64,000 bases of DNA from NCBI RefSeq assembly GCF_001595985.1, contig NZ_LOJJ01000003.1, positions 1 to 64,000 on the forward strand, given 5' to 3'. Position numbers and translations under genes: made by a program. Below are positions 9,582-17,061 of this stretch, in pieces (within the stretch, counting starts at the first letter, position 1; every line of letters starts with the position of its first letter). The notes beneath the pieces were generated by a model, which was given only the letters and a program-made list of their open reading frames with translations, did not search any database and was not told the origin of the DNA. Origin of the DNA: Polynucleobacter sinensis (GTDB lineage Bacteria > Pseudomonadota > Gammaproteobacteria > Burkholderiales > Burkholderiaceae).

Positions 9582-10352
9582 ATGAAAAAATTCGATATTC
9601 TGCCAATTCTGTTTGGGGTTTTGCTGTCCATTATTGCGCTGTACTTCATGTTACGGCCATCCACTGCAACTAGCGCCCCTGTATCTACCATTCCTGTGAT
9701 TAAGATTGGTAATCTTGCTTGGGATCAAACTGAGATGACAATTGCTGATGTAAAGACGTTTGCAGTTGCCACTGGATTTATTAGTCAAGCTGAGAAAAAT
9801 GGCGGCGGCCTTTCCTATGAGGCAGGCTTTGTGAAGAAACCAGGCTGGACCTGGAAGACTCCTTATGGGGTTCCTGCAAAAGATAGCGAGCCAGCTGTCC
9901 ACCTTAACCAATCAGAAGCGCAGTCGGTGTGCCGCTTTTATGGCAAGCGTTTGCCGACCGATGCTGAGTGGACTAGCGCAGCATTTTTGGAGCAAAGAGA
10001 AAATCCTCCGGCTGGATATGTCAAAGGACAGCATTACCCTTTTCCTGGTGGTAATAATCCCTCCGTCTCTCACTGCCTAAGTGGTTGTGGCGATTACAAA
10101 GGCATTGCTCCAGCAGGCGCTCTAAATCGTGGCACTGGCCATGTTTTAACAGGTACTACAAAGCCGGGCGTTAATGGCTTGCTGGATATGGGCGGTAACG
10201 TCTGGGAGTGGACTGCTACAGAGCGCAGTGGAGGCTTTATTACTCGGGGCGCATCATGGTGGTATGGTCCGGAGCGTCAAAAAGAGTCTGATGTGGAGTC
10301 TAAAGCGGCTGATATTGGTGTGGTTTACATAGGCTTTCGTTGCGTTAGCTGA
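9582..10352 (+). CDS. SUMF1/FGE-fold protein, membrane-anchored, non-catalytic as formylglycine enzyme
   Basis: From the ATG at 9582 the protein has 256 residues; a TTG five codons earlier is also in frame. An N-terminal hydrophobic segment (~6-26) should anchor it to the membrane or act as an uncleaved signal. The rest follows the SUMF1 pattern: early DQTEMTIADVKTF, the RLPTDAEW motif, GNVWEW, and a late RGASWW ... GFRC ending. In true formylglycine-generating enzymes the region after RGGS carries two catalytic cysteines; here it reads RGASWWYGPERQ with none, so it is not expected to convert sulfatase cysteines. SUMF1-fold proteins without these residues often bind ligands or act in other oxidations. 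Only 19 bases separate it from the helicase gene. Confidence 0.75.
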   Translation: MKKFDILPILFGVLLSIIALYFMLRPSTATSAPVSTIPVIKIGNLAWDQTEMTIADVKTFAVATGFISQAEKNGGGLSYEAGFVKKPGWTWKTPYGVPAKDSEPAVHLNQSEAQSVCRFYGKRLPTDAEWTSAAFLEQRENPPAGYVKGQHYPFPGGNNPSVSHCLSGCGDYKGIAPAGALNRGTGHVLTGTTKPGVNGLLDMGGNVWEWTATERSGGFITRGASWWYGPERQKESDVESKAADIGVVYIGFRCVS

Positions 10353-10371
10353 ACCCATGAAACAATAGGGG

Positions 10372-11697
10372 ATGACAACAGCAATCCCCGACGCTAATGC
10401 GATAGAAATCACCCCGGAATATCAGGAGGTGATCGATGCAATTGAGCGTCATGATCCTTATATCTTTGTAAGTGGTAAGGCGGGTACGGGCAAAACCACC
10501 TTAATCGGTTATTTGCGTGAACATATTCCCGGCAATATTGTTGTGGTTGCGCCAACGGGTGTTGCTGCCCTCCAAGTGAAGGGTGTCACCATTCACTCTT
10601 TCTTTCGCTTGCCACCGCGCTTGATATTTCCCGAGGAGGATATCAAGCCCCTGAAGGATAAGCGTCTCTACAAAGATATCCGTCTGCTCATCATCGATGA
10701 AATCTCAATGGTGCGAGCTGATGTGGTTGATGCGATGGATCTCTTTCTTCGCGCTAATGGCCCTCATAAGAATCAACCATTTGGTGGTATCCAGGTAATG
10801 TTTGTGGGCGACCTGTTTCAATTGCCTCCAGTGGTATCTCAAGCGGATATGCAAGTTCTTGCAGAGCGTGGCTATGAAGGGCCTTATTTCTTCTGTGCGA
10901 TGGTTTTGCATCGCAAAGATGTCACCATGGTCGAGCTTTCCAAAATCTTCCGCCAAAAAGATGCACATTTTGCTGGTCTACTTAATCAGATTCGCATTAA
11001 TCAAAATATTGATGAAGCGCTAGATACCTTAAATGCGGTTTGTTATGAAGCCAAAAAAGAGGCTGATGATCAAACCATCACTTTAACTACGACTAATGCA
11101 CGTGCCGATCAAATTAACAATGCAGGCCTGCGTGCGCTGACGACAGAGGCTAAGGTTTATACAGGCAGCACAACTGGGAAATTCAATGTGGATGATCGGA
11201 ATCTGCCATCGCCAAACCAGTTGACTTTAAAGGTTGGTGCGAAGGTGATGTTTACCGCCACGGATAGCAATTTTCCAAAACGCTGGGTCAATGGGACTAT
11301 CGGCGTAGTTCGCGAGTTACTTCCCAGTACCGTTAAAGTGATGGTACAAAATGGTCCATATTCCAATACGGTAGAGGTAAAGGGTCATCAGTGGGAATCT
11401 TACCGGTATGACCATGACATGATGTCCGGAAAAATCTCGCCCAATATCATCGGCACTTTTGTGCAGATACCACTGATGTTGGCCTGGGCCGTCACCATTC
11501 ACAAGAGTCAGGGTAAAACTCTGGACAAGATTAAAGTAGATCTCTCATCAGGGGCGTTTGCCTCGGGACAGGTCTATGTCGCTTTGAGTCGCTGCACCTC
11601 AATGGAAGGCATCATCCTAGAGCGACCTATACAGCCCAAAGATGTGAGCTGTGACCAAGAGGTGAAGCGTTTCTATCTCAACTGTTTGCCTGATTAA
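10372..11697 (+). CDS. PIF1-like superfamily 1 DNA helicase
   Basis: The 441-residue protein has Walker A GKAGTGKTT near residue 36, a following VVVAPTGVAALQVKG (motif Ia) and TIHSFF, then Walker B LLIIDEISMV and the GDLFQLPPV motif (motif III). The C-terminal AVTIHKSQGKTL and YVALSRC elements are motifs V and VI. These are the hallmarks of PIF1/RecD2-type 5'-3' helicases, which unwind DNA during repair and replication. It is shorter than RecD2 and lacks an N-terminal extension. The ATG at 10372 directly follows AGGGG, an unusually tight spacing, so the start is not certain. The stop overlaps the convergent antitoxin gene by four bases. Confidence 0.85.
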   Translation: MTTAIPDANAIEITPEYQEVIDAIERHDPYIFVSGKAGTGKTTLIGYLREHIPGNIVVVAPTGVAALQVKGVTIHSFFRLPPRLIFPEEDIKPLKDKRLYKDIRLLIIDEISMVRADVVDAMDLFLRANGPHKNQPFGGIQVMFVGDLFQLPPVVSQADMQVLAERGYEGPYFFCAMVLHRKDVTMVELSKIFRQKDAHFAGLLNQIRINQNIDEALDTLNAVCYEAKKEADDQTITLTTTNARADQINNAGLRALTTEAKVYTGSTTGKFNVDDRNLPSPNQLTLKVGAKVMFTATDSNFPKRWVNGTIGVVRELLPSTVKVMVQNGPYSNTVEVKGHQWESYRYDHDMMSGKISPNIIGTFVQIPLMLAWAVTIHKSQGKTLDKIKVDLSSGAFASGQVYVALSRCTSMEGIILERPIQPKDVSCDQEVKRFYLNCLPD

Positions 11698-12038
11698 GCT
11701 ACTTTTGCCATTCTCTTGTTATTCTTTTGTTTCTCGACCCGCTGCTTTTCCAGTGCCTCACTGGCAATCAGCTTAAATTCACCCTCTACGAATCGTTTTA
11801 AGGCCTCCCGCATGAGAGGTTGGTAACCCATATCGTATTTGGTGCCCAAGAGCTTATAGGACTCAATTAGGTCCTGTTCCAGCCTGATGGAGATCATTTG
11901 CAGCCCTAGCGCCTCATCAATTTGAGTGCCGATTTTTTTATCGACGGCTCTTGCATGCTTGAGGTCTCTACCTAGCTCACCACTTTCCCAGGCCTCAGCA
12001 GAATTCTCTATTTTTATCTTCTTACTTTTTGCGATCAT
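11694..12038 (-). CDS. CopG-like ribbon-helix-helix antitoxin
   Basis: This 114-residue protein has an N-terminal stretch (AEAWESGELGRDLKHARAV) and a later MISIRLEQDLIESYKLLG ... LMREALKRFVEG segment that fit the CopG-type antitoxin family: a short beta strand followed by two helices for DNA binding and dimerisation. The tail is basic. It would neutralise the toxin encoded just upstream (12094-12387) and repress the shared promoter. A good ribosome binding site (GAGGA) precedes the ATG. A 14-base copy of the promoter motif lies upstream, inside the end of the toxin gene, so the antitoxin may have its own promoter. Family assignment is by pattern only. Confidence 0.7.
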   Translation of the reverse strand: MIAKSKKIKIENSAEAWESGELGRDLKHARAVDKKIGTQIDEALGLQMISIRLEQDLIESYKLLGTKYDMGYQPLMREALKRFVEGEFKLIASEALEKQRVEKQKNNKRMAKVA

Positions 12039-12093
12039 CGCATTCCTCGCTTTTGAGATTTAACTTTTCGCCACTTTCATAGAAATGACACTT

Positions 12094-12387
12094 TTAGTAG
12101 GGTATTGATATTGTATTGTATATACGAATCTCTATTGAATTTGGTAGGAATGCGCTTTTTAAGTAAATTAGACCATCATCAAAGATAAAAACCACTTTTA
12201 TCAAAACGCCACGATCATTTTCTGCGATGAACCACTCCGCTGGAGGCTCTGTTTGGTGATCAAGCCTGTTATCTATTAAGTAGGAGCGGGTTCTATTAAC
12301 AAAACACTGCTCAACATCTTGGCGAGTAATCTGGTGTTTGAGGCTTAACTTTCCCTCGATTGCTGGGCTAATGACCAGATTTTTCAT
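12094..12387 (-). CDS. Putative toxin partner of the CopG-like antitoxin
   Basis: The 97-residue protein starts MKNLVISPAIEGKLSLKH and contains QCFVNRTRSYLIDNR, AEWFIAENDRG and VVFIFDDG segments. I recall proteins of this pattern being labelled in betaproteobacterial genomes as ADP-ribosyl-(dinitrogen reductase) hydrolase and lying next to CopG-like antitoxins; that label is probably misleading for a protein this small. The strand-rich central part could be a RelE/BrnT-like fold, but no catalytic set can be assigned by eye. It is first in a two-gene unit, 55 bases ahead of the antitoxin, and is preceded by AGGGAAAAG as ribosome binding site. Function as a toxin is inferred from context. Confidence 0.6.
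   Translation of the reverse strand: MKNLVISPAIEGKLSLKHQITRQDVEQCFVNRTRSYLIDNRLDHQTEPPAEWFIAENDRGVLIKVVFIFDDGLIYLKSAFLPNSIEIRIYNTISIPY
12112..12125. promoter_or_regulatory. Second copy of TA promoter motif inside the 3' end of the toxin gene
   Basis: TGTATTGTATATAC here is identical to the 14 bases at 12399-12412 in the promoter region of the toxin gene. It contains the palindrome GTATATAC and lies ~75 bases ahead of the antitoxin start. It could be a second operator or the core of an internal antitoxin promoter. Confidence 0.45.
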
Positions 12388-12398
12388 GCTCTTTTCCC

Positions 12399-12413
12399 TG
12401 TATTGTATATACA
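12399..12413. promoter_or_regulatory. Candidate operator/promoter of the first toxin-antitoxin pair
   Basis: TGTATTGTATATAC sits 12 bases upstream of the toxin start codon. Bases 12404-12413 form the perfect palindrome TGTATATACA, and the TATA-rich core could double as the -10 element. Ribbon-helix-helix antitoxins commonly repress through such short palindromes. A second inverted repeat (TGGGTT-GATT-AACCCA, 12447-12462) lies further upstream. Confidence 0.45.
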
Positions 12414-12548
12414 GATTTTATCGGATGGATAAAATACAAAAGTGATTGGGTTGATTAACCCATGATTGAAAGAGTGAGATTTATTTATTAGGCATTGAAC
12501 AGTAGTGCCCCATTAAAATTTTTCCTACTGTTACCTAATGTTGGCCCT

Positions 12549-12740
12549 ATGAAAAAAGACCCCAATAAAAATGATGAATGCATTGGTTTGGTGAAAAATA
12601 TTTCGAATGCAATACTGCGAAAAGAAAGAATGTCTAGTGCTAGTTGGAGTGAGAACTCAAAAGTCATCGCCAGGCATGGAGATGATTATTTGGTTCTCGG
12701 TGAATTTCCGAATCTAGAGGATGAAAATCTGGATTGGTAA
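12549..12740 (+). CDS. Small hypothetical acidic protein
   Basis: The ATG at 12549 gives 63 residues; a TTG at 12495 would add 18 hydrophobic residues. The protein is polar, ends in an acidic FPNLEDENLDW tail, and has no recognisable domain or signal peptide. No Shine-Dalgarno sequence is seen. It stands alone between the toxin-antitoxin pair and gamma-glutamyltransferase, five bases from the convergent stop codon of the latter. It may be real but function is unknown. Confidence 0.4.
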   Translation: MKKDPNKNDECIGLVKNISNAILRKERMSSASWSENSKVIARHGDDYLVLGEFPNLEDENLDW

Positions 12741-12745
12741 GTGGT

Positions 12746-14335
12746 TTAGAAGCCTGCTGCTAATCCATCGCGTCGATGATCGCTACCAGCAATATAGGCG
12801 GCGCTAGTATCTTCACCAAGCAAAGCGATAGCCTGAGCACTTCCAAAGTCCAGGCTGTTAGCTGGCATGACAGCGACTTCATGCCCCATTGCTTTTAAAC
12901 CTTCCACAACTGCTGAAGGCATCGAGGCCTCAACAGTCAGTTTGCCCAGATCATCAATTCTCCAGCGAGGCGCATCAGAGCATGCTTGTGGATTAAGGTA
13001 TTCATCTACAAAGCGCATGACGAACTGAAGATGCCCTTGAGGCTGCATATTGCCACCCATCACGCCAAATGCCATGACTGGTTGATTTCCTTTTGTGAGA
13101 AATGCTGGAATGATGGTATGGAAAGGTCGCTTACCTGGCGCAACCTGATTGGGGTGGCCATCGACTAGACTAAAGCTCATCCCACGATTGTGGAATGCGA
13201 TCCCGCCTGGCGCAACCACTCCAGAGCCAAAGCCCTTGAAGTTCGACTGAATGTAAGAAATCATCATGCCAGATTGATCTGCGGCGCATAGGTAAACAGT
13301 GCCGCCAGCATGTGGGTCTCCTGCGCCATAAGTTCCTGCTTGGCTATGGTTGATGAGCGCAGCGCGACTGGCTAAATAATCTCGATCTAATAATGCGTTA
13401 GTGGCCACCTTCATAGTGCTTGCGTCTGATACATGCGCATAGGCATCAGAAAAGGCAATGCGCATGGCTTCAATTTGTAAGTGGATTCGTTGTGCAGAGT
13501 TGGCGGGATATTGTTTTACGTTTGCCGCTTGCAATATGCCAAGTGCCATTTGCGCAACAATGCCTGATCCGTTGGGTGGAATTTCATGCAGAGTGTAGTC
13601 GCCGTAGTCAAACGCTAAAGGTTCAACCCAGTCCGTTTTGTTTGCGGCAAAATCCGCCATGGTGAAGCAACCGCCTGTACTTTGCGCAAAATCTACCATG
13701 CTCTGGGCTAATTGGCCTGTATAAAAAGACTCACCTTCAGTATTGGCAATCTCTCGAAGCGTATTGGCTTGAGCCGGGTAGCGCCAAAGTTGACCAGCTA
13801 CAGGCGCCTTGCCGTCGAGCAAAAAGGATTCGCTAAAACCAGGCTCATTTTTGAGAATAGGAATAGCTTCACGCCATTGACGCGCAATTACTGGGGAAAC
13901 TGGAAAACCATTCTCGGCATAATCAATAGCACGCTTGAAGAGTTGTGCAAAAGGCAATTTACCGAATTTGCGAGACAGTTCAATCCATCCTGAAACCATG
14001 CCAGGCACAGTCACGGTATTCCAGCCAATTAAATCCATGGCGGATTTTCCGGCAAAGTATTTTGGGGTCCATGCGGCAGGTGCGCGACCGGAGGCATTCA
14101 TTCCATGAAGCTTCTTTCCATCCCAGATGAGGGCAAAGCCATCACCGCCTAAGCCATTCATAGTAGGTTCAACAACTGTCAAAGTGATTGCGGTAGCCAG
14201 CGCAGCATCTACTGCATTGCCACCGTTTTGCAAAACTTCAATACCGGCCTGTGTAGCCAAAGGTTGTGAGCTGGCAACTGCATTTTTCGCGAGAACTGGC
14301 GCACGGCCGCCACCAAAAGGAGGGGAGATCAACAT
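12746..14335 (-). CDS. ggt: Gamma-glutamyltransferase (Ntn hydrolase)
   Basis: The 529-residue protein matches the family from GRAPVLAKNAVASSQPLATQAG through NGGNAVDAALA and NGLGGDGFALIW to the self-cleavage site. The nucleophile should be Thr346 in HAGGTVYLCAADQSG, which becomes the N-terminus of the small subunit. PPNGSG, GSGVVAPGG and the late GVMGGNMQPQGHLQ region are also typical. It would cleave gamma-glutamyl bonds of glutathione or related amides. No signal peptide is apparent, unlike the periplasmic E. coli enzyme, so it belongs to the cytoplasmic GGT-like branch whose natural substrate is often unclear. It is last in a minus-strand set with LrgA, LrgB and a Bug receptor, 58 bases after the latter. 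Confidence 0.9.
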   Translation of the reverse strand: MLISPPFGGGRAPVLAKNAVASSQPLATQAGIEVLQNGGNAVDAALATAITLTVVEPTMNGLGGDGFALIWDGKKLHGMNASGRAPAAWTPKYFAGKSAMDLIGWNTVTVPGMVSGWIELSRKFGKLPFAQLFKRAIDYAENGFPVSPVIARQWREAIPILKNEPGFSESFLLDGKAPVAGQLWRYPAQANTLREIANTEGESFYTGQLAQSMVDFAQSTGGCFTMADFAANKTDWVEPLAFDYGDYTLHEIPPNGSGIVAQMALGILQAANVKQYPANSAQRIHLQIEAMRIAFSDAYAHVSDASTMKVATNALLDRDYLASRAALINHSQAGTYGAGDPHAGGTVYLCAADQSGMMISYIQSNFKGFGSGVVAPGGIAFHNRGMSFSLVDGHPNQVAPGKRPFHTIIPAFLTKGNQPVMAFGVMGGNMQPQGHLQFVMRFVDEYLNPQACSDAPRWRIDDLGKLTVEASMPSAVVEGLKAMGHEVAVMPANSLDFGSAQAIALLGEDTSAAYIAGSDHRRDGLAAGF

Positions 14336-14393
14336 ATGTCTAAGTGATTTTGAGTAATGGTTAACAAAGAATAAATGATGATACCGATCAAAA

Positions 14394-15395
14394 TTAATCG
14401 ATCTTAATATTGGCAGACTTTACTACTTTCTCCCATTTGCCATGTTCGCTATTGGTCATTTGCATGAGACTCTCGGCATTGGCAAATTGTGGGTGAATTC
14501 CTTGGTTCGCCATACGCACTTTAAAGTCTGGATTGGTGAGAATCTTGCGAATCTCCTTCTCTAGTCTGGCGACGATTGTGGGTGATGTGCCTTTAGGCGC
14601 ATAGATTGCGTAGAGATTTTCAACGTCAAATTGTTTCATACCATCCTGGCCTAAAGTTGGCACATTCGGCATTAAGGGTGATCGCTCTGCTGCGGCGATA
14701 GCAATCGGTCTTAATTTTCCGCTCTGAATGTGGGGTAGTGAAGCGGTCACGCTATCAAACATCATAGAGGTATTGCCTGCAATTAAATCCGGCAAAGCAA
14801 AGCTGCTTCCCTTGTAAGGTATGTGAGTGCCAGAGGCGCCAATACGTTGCATGAAAAGTGTTGCCTCTAAGTGGGATAGGCTGCCATTGCCTTGCGAGGC
14901 GTAATTAAATTGACCATTTTTGGATTTGATATAGGTAATGAGATCGGGAAGGTTTTTTGGTGGCACGTTTGGATTAATCACAATCAAATGCGGCACCGTT
15001 CCAATTAGCGCTACTGGTACAAAGTCTTTGCGCAAATCCGCAGGCGGGTTTTTAAAGAGCGCTTGTGAAATTGCTTGATTGGTCATCGCGCTAATATGAA
15101 TCGTATATCCATCTGGATTGGCTTTAGCTGCCGCGCCAAGTCCAATCATGCCGCCTGCACCAGGCTTGTTATCAATCACAACCCCTTGTCCCAAGGCTTC
15201 ACCTAAAGGCGCGGCGATCGCTCGAGCAAATACATCGGTGGAGCCACCAGCAGGAAACGACAGGATCGCAACGATTGGTTTTTTGGGCCACTCTGTGTCT
15301 GGGGCTGCTAGTACCACCGTGATCGAATGAGCAACGAAAATCAGACTCCAGGCTATGCTGGTCAAAATATTTCTAGTGATGAGTGGTGAGGCCAT
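14394..15395 (-). CDS. Bug-family periplasmic solute receptor (tripartite tricarboxylate type)
   Basis: The protein has 333 residues with a signal peptide (~1-30, cleavage after VLAA). It has the Bug pattern: WPKKPIVAILSFPAGGSTDVFAR, GVVIDNKPGAGGMIG, the ANPDGYT loop, and the C-terminal LEKEIRKILTNPDFKVRM region. Bug proteins bind carboxylates or aromatic acids in the periplasm; many have no dedicated permease. Here the ATG overlaps the lrgB stop codon by one base (TAATG), so the two are probably translationally coupled, while no TctA or TctB lies nearby. Ligand unknown. Confidence 0.88.
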   Translation of the reverse strand: MASPLITRNILTSIAWSLIFVAHSITVVLAAPDTEWPKKPIVAILSFPAGGSTDVFARAIAAPLGEALGQGVVIDNKPGAGGMIGLGAAAKANPDGYTIHISAMTNQAISQALFKNPPADLRKDFVPVALIGTVPHLIVINPNVPPKNLPDLITYIKSKNGQFNYASQGNGSLSHLEATLFMQRIGASGTHIPYKGSSFALPDLIAGNTSMMFDSVTASLPHIQSGKLRPIAIAAAERSPLMPNVPTLGQDGMKQFDVENLYAIYAPKGTSPTIVARLEKEIRKILTNPDFKVRMANQGIHPQFANAESLMQMTNSEHGKWEKVVKSANIKID

Positions 15396-16120
15396 TAATT
15401 AAAGAGGTGATACAAAATGGGAATGGCTACTGCACTGATGACGCCATTCATACCCATGGCTAGACTGGCATACGTTCCAGCCTCGGGATGGATGCTAAAT
15501 GCGCGTGAAGTACCAATTCCATGCGCCCCTATACCAATAGCAAATCCACGTTGCCACCAGGCTTTCATGCCTAGAGCATTCAGGATAAACGGGGCCAAGA
15601 TGGCGCCAAGTATCCCAGTACTCACTGCAAATATTGCGGTTAGTGTTGGCGAGACGCTAATACGCTCAGCAATACCCATCGCAATCGGTGCTGTGACCGA
15701 TTTTGGATACATTGCACCAGTAATACTGGAGTCTGCACCAAATAATTTTGCGATATTGACTGCGCTGAGAATGGAAACTAATCCACCAGTCAACAAGGAG
15801 GCGAGCAAGGGGAAAGAGCGACCCTTGAGGCTATTTAACCCTCGGTAGATCGGAATGGCCAAGGAAACCGTGGCCGATCCTAGTAGAAAGTGTATAAACT
15901 GCGCACCCTCGAAATAGGTGGAGTAGGGCATCTCGATAAGCGAGATGATCGTAGCAACCAAAACAATGGCAATGGCTACGGGATTGGCCAGGGGATTTTG
16001 TTTGCTAGCTTTATAAATCGATAGCCCAATTTGATAAGCTGCAAGAGTAATAAAGAGGGCAAATAAAGGACTGCCTGAGAGATATACCCAAATCTCCACA
16101 ATCGAGTGCTTTTCAGTCAT
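15395..16120 (-). CDS. lrgB: LrgB/CidB-family membrane protein
   Basis: About 241 residues with seven or so membrane segments. The family signature region is visible as YPKSVTAPIAMGIAERI (~140-155) and the late GIGAHGIGTSRAF (~195-208). LrgB pairs with LrgA. The pair was first described as regulators of murein hydrolases and lysis, and in Bacillus (PftAB) and plants (PLGG1) homologues move pyruvate or glycolate/glycerate. ATG at 16120 overlaps the lrgA stop by eight bases; a TTG one codon upstream is also possible. Coupling on its other side to a Bug receptor favours a transport role here, but that is inference. Confidence 0.85.
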   Translation of the reverse strand: MTEKHSIVEIWVYLSGSPLFALFITLAAYQIGLSIYKASKQNPLANPVAIAIVLVATIISLIEMPYSTYFEGAQFIHFLLGSATVSLAIPIYRGLNSLKGRSFPLLASLLTGGLVSILSAVNIAKLFGADSSITGAMYPKSVTAPIAMGIAERISVSPTLTAIFAVSTGILGAILAPFILNALGMKAWWQRGFAIGIGAHGIGTSRAFSIHPEAGTYASLAMGMNGVISAVAIPILYHLFN

Positions 16121-16469
16121 CAAGTCTCTCCCCTGGCTTGGGGCTTAAGAAGCGCACCACGATTGCACTACTGGCGATAGTCAGGATGACGCTAGCAACC
16201 AAGGCGCTGATAATGGCCAGCGCGTTGGCTTTGAGTTGCGGCAAAAAGAGGACCACTCCAACTGCTGCTGGAACAAATAAGAGGCCAAGATATTGACTAA
16301 AGCCATCTGCCACCATCGCTAGCTCGCGGTTAATCCCCTTGCGAAGTACCAGCCAGATAATTAGCAGTACAAGGCCAATGACGGGGCCCGGTAGGGTAGG
16401 CAGGAAAAATTTGGAGATAAGCTCCCCCAAGCTTTGAAACAGGAGGATTTGGACGAGGCCGGAGATCAT
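16113..16469 (-). CDS. lrgA: LrgA/CidA-family membrane protein
   Basis: About 118 residues with four membrane segments, starting near LVQILLFQSLGELISKFFLP and containing the family's LPGPVIGLVLLI segment (~26-38), then LGLLFVPAAVGVVLFLP. This is the small holin-like partner of LrgB. ATG at 16469 is chosen; a GTG one codon upstream is in frame. First gene of the probable lrgA-lrgB-bug-ggt unit, divergent from the molybdenum hydroxylase genes across a 130-base region. Confidence 0.83.
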   Translation of the reverse strand: MISGLVQILLFQSLGELISKFFLPTLPGPVIGLVLLIIWLVLRKGINRELAMVADGFSQYLGLLFVPAAVGVVLFLPQLKANALAIISALVASVILTIASSAIVVRFLSPKPGERLDD

Positions 16470-16488
16470 CACATGATCTTACTGCTCC

Positions 16489-16515
16489 GCAATATATGTT
16501 GCAAAGCAATATATG
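16489..16515. promoter_or_regulatory. Direct repeat in the lrgA / Mo-hydroxylase divergent promoter region
   Basis: GCAATATATG occurs at 16489-16498 and again at 16506-16515, 17 bases apart. The inner part TTGC-AAA-GCAA (16499-16509) is also a small inverted repeat. It lies 20 bases upstream of lrgA on one side and ~90 bases before the hydroxylase gene on the other, so it may be a shared regulator site. Confidence 0.35.
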
Positions 16516-16602
16516 AATTCTTCGTTAAGATAATCACAACCACAGCAGGGGCTCTATTCAATAGATAGGGTCTTTATATAAAAAGTACTTAGGAGAGCAT
16601 TC

Positions 16603-17052
16603 ATGGCTGACTTAAACGTCAACGGTAAAAAATATAAGGTCGATGTCGATCCAGATACCCCTTTGTTATGGGTGATCCGCGATCATGTCGGTTTAACTGG
16701 CACTAAATACGGATGCGGCGTTGGTCAGTGTGGTGCTTGTACCGTGCTATTTGAAGGTCAGGCTATTCGTAGTTGCGCTATCCCGGTGAGTGCTGCTGAG
16801 GGTAAAAAAATTGAAACTATTGAGAGTTTGGAAAAAAACGGTCAACTCTCCAAAGTGCAAAAAGCTTGGGTAGACAATCAGGTGCCTCAGTGCGGCTATT
16901 GCCAATCTGGCATGGTGATGGCAACCACTGCCTTATTGCGCAACAATCCAAAGCCAACCGATGCGCAGATTGATGCTGCTGTCACCAATATCTGCCGTTG
17001 CGGAACCTTTCAACAAGTGCGTGATGCGATTCATGCTGTGAGCAAGGCATAA
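16603..17052 (+). CDS. [2Fe-2S] subunit of a xanthine dehydrogenase-family molybdenum hydroxylase (isoquinoline 1-oxidoreductase alpha type)
   Basis: The 149-residue protein has the plant-type ferredoxin cluster (CGVGQCGACTVL ... SCAIPV, ~39-65) and the second [2Fe-2S] cluster of the family (QCGYCQSGMVM ... NICRCGTF, ~98-135). It has no signal peptide and should be carried with the Tat-exported large subunit. AGGAGA precedes the ATG by six bases. It passes electrons from the molybdenum centre to an acceptor. The large subunit follows after nine bases. Confidence 0.88.
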   Translation: MADLNVNGKKYKVDVDPDTPLLWVIRDHVGLTGTKYGCGVGQCGACTVLFEGQAIRSCAIPVSAAEGKKIETIESLEKNGQLSKVQKAWVDNQVPQCGYCQSGMVMATTALLRNNPKPTDAQIDAAVTNICRCGTFQQVRDAIHAVSKA

Positions 17053-17061
17053 GGAGCGATC

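Noticed and set aside
9582..10352. Formylglycine-generating enzyme acting on the alkylsulfatase
   Set aside because: The catalytic cysteines are missing, and the alkylsulfatase is a zinc enzyme that needs no formylglycine.
12447..12462. TGGGTT-GATT-AACCCA inverted repeat as terminator
   Set aside because: Short, no T run and no gene ending nearby; kept only as a possible upstream operator note.
15417..15848. Plus-strand open frame of 143 codons opposite lrgB
   Set aside because: It is the antisense shadow of a strongly recognisable LrgB gene, with no independent support.
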